Shown here piece after piece: positions 12,664-13,021 of a DNA stretch of 13,021 nt (its first letter is position 1; each line of letters opens with the position of its first letter). The position numbers were made by a program, and so were the translations under genes. The notes below the pieces were generated by a model. It did no database searches and was not told the origin of the DNA. It saw only the letters and a program-made list of their open reading frames with translations. The DNA is from H111-94 sp034436045 (GTDB lineage Bacteria; Chloroflexota; Ktedonobacteria; Ktedonobacterales; Ktedonobacteraceae). The stretch lies in assembly GCA_034436045.1 (NCBI GenBank), contig DAOTVZ010000267.1:1-13021 (forward strand), written 5' to 3'.

Positions 12664-12971
12664 GCGTGATAACGAATTTTAACAACCGAAATCGGCCACG
12701 GATGACTCCGTAGGGGCGTGATTTATCACGCCCTACCTGTGCATCGAGCCGTTCCCAGGGTATGATGAAGCAGGGCGTGATGAAGCAGGGCGTGATGAAG
12801 CAGGGAGAGATGAAGCAGGGCGTGATGAAGCAGGGAGAGATGAAGCAGGGCGTGATGAAGCAGGGCGTGATGAAGCAGGGCGTGATGAAGCAGGGAGAGA
12901 TGAAGCAGGGCGTGATGAATCACGCCCCTACGAGAGCGCCGATGTCGCTGGTGAAAATTCATTATCACGTC
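12664..12971. repeat. MITE-like element with terminal inverted repeats and 15-bp tandem array
   Basis: Left end GTGATAACGAATTTTAACAA (12666-12685), then ACCGAAATCGGC and CCGTAGGGGCGTGAT. Reversed right end GTGATAATGAATTTTC, then ACCAGCGACATCGGC and CGTAGGGGCGTGAT. They form about 60-70 bp of imperfect terminal inverted repeats. Inside, a GTGCATCGAGCCGTTCCCAGGG spacer is followed by ten exact-length units of 15 bp (12764-12913). The units come in two forms, GATGAAGCAGGGCGT (A) and GATGAAGCAGGGAGA (B), in the order A A B A B A A A B A. No transposase is encoded, so if mobile it depends on one elsewhere. The 12644-12663 gap after cdsA shows no clear terminator, and 12972-13021 holds nothing I can name. 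Confidence 0.85.
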
Positions 12972-13021
12972 CAGACCACAAATTCGTATGATTCTTGTAG
13001 AAAGACGCGGTTCCACACAAT

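Noticed and set aside
12726..13016. Minus-strand open frame coding for a repetitive His/Leu-rich protein
   Set aside because: The frame exists because the 15-bp tandem unit is a multiple of three. It has no ribosome binding site and runs across the repeat's inverted end.

Overview
The window looks like bacterial chromosome with a GC content in the mid-fifties. I infer Chloroflexota, probably a Ktedonobacteria-type soil bacterium. The reasons are the conserved rpsB-tsf-pyrH-frr-uppS-cdsA order, the mixture of SdpI, CPBP, DoxX and Rieske-type accessory genes, and abundant palindromic repeats built on the word CGTAGGGGC. No 16S or other decisive marker is present, so this placement is tentative.

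Left part (1-3600): The window opens inside a palindromic repeat array (1-139). A two-gene ABC-2 export operon on the minus strand follows (ATPase 1166-2146, permease 385-1161). It faces away from a plus-strand DoxX-family membrane protein (2452-3009). This stretch is littered with gene relics: the C-terminal end of a MOSC-domain protein right behind the permease stop, a degraded Nudix-like segment upstream of doxX, and a SufR-like regulator fragment (minus) butted against a Rieske [2Fe-2S] fragment (plus), both broken at about 3270.

Middle part (3600-6400): A CPBP-family membrane protease, an SdpR-like ArsR repressor and an SdpI-like immunity protein lie in a row on the plus strand. A TTGACA/TAATAT promoter with an 11-bp-arm palindrome precedes the first gene, and a TGATACCC-N5-GGGTATCA palindrome precedes the repressor. 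This resembles the signalling and immunity half of the Bacillus Sdp system, with no toxin gene visible. A stand-alone response-regulator receiver protein on the minus strand converges on it.

Right part (6580-13021): A 550-bp repeat element is followed by a strong promoter and a structured leader. The housekeeping cluster then runs rpsB (S2), tsf (EF-Ts), pyrH (UMP kinase), frr (ribosome recycling factor), uppS (isoprenyl transferase) and cdsA (CDP-diglyceride synthase). It couples translation, pyrimidine nucleotide supply and envelope lipid synthesis. Hairpins occupy the rpsB/tsf, tsf/pyrH and pyrH/frr gaps. Three genes appear to use TTG starts placed behind good Shine-Dalgarno sequences. A 76-bp inverted-repeat element separates uppS from cdsA, and a 308-bp element with imperfect terminal inverted repeats and ten 15-bp tandem units follows cdsA.

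The least explained content is the repeat family. Its four loci share a 20-bp palindromic core, spacer modules and, in two cases, opposite-orientation versions of the same 15-bp minisatellite.
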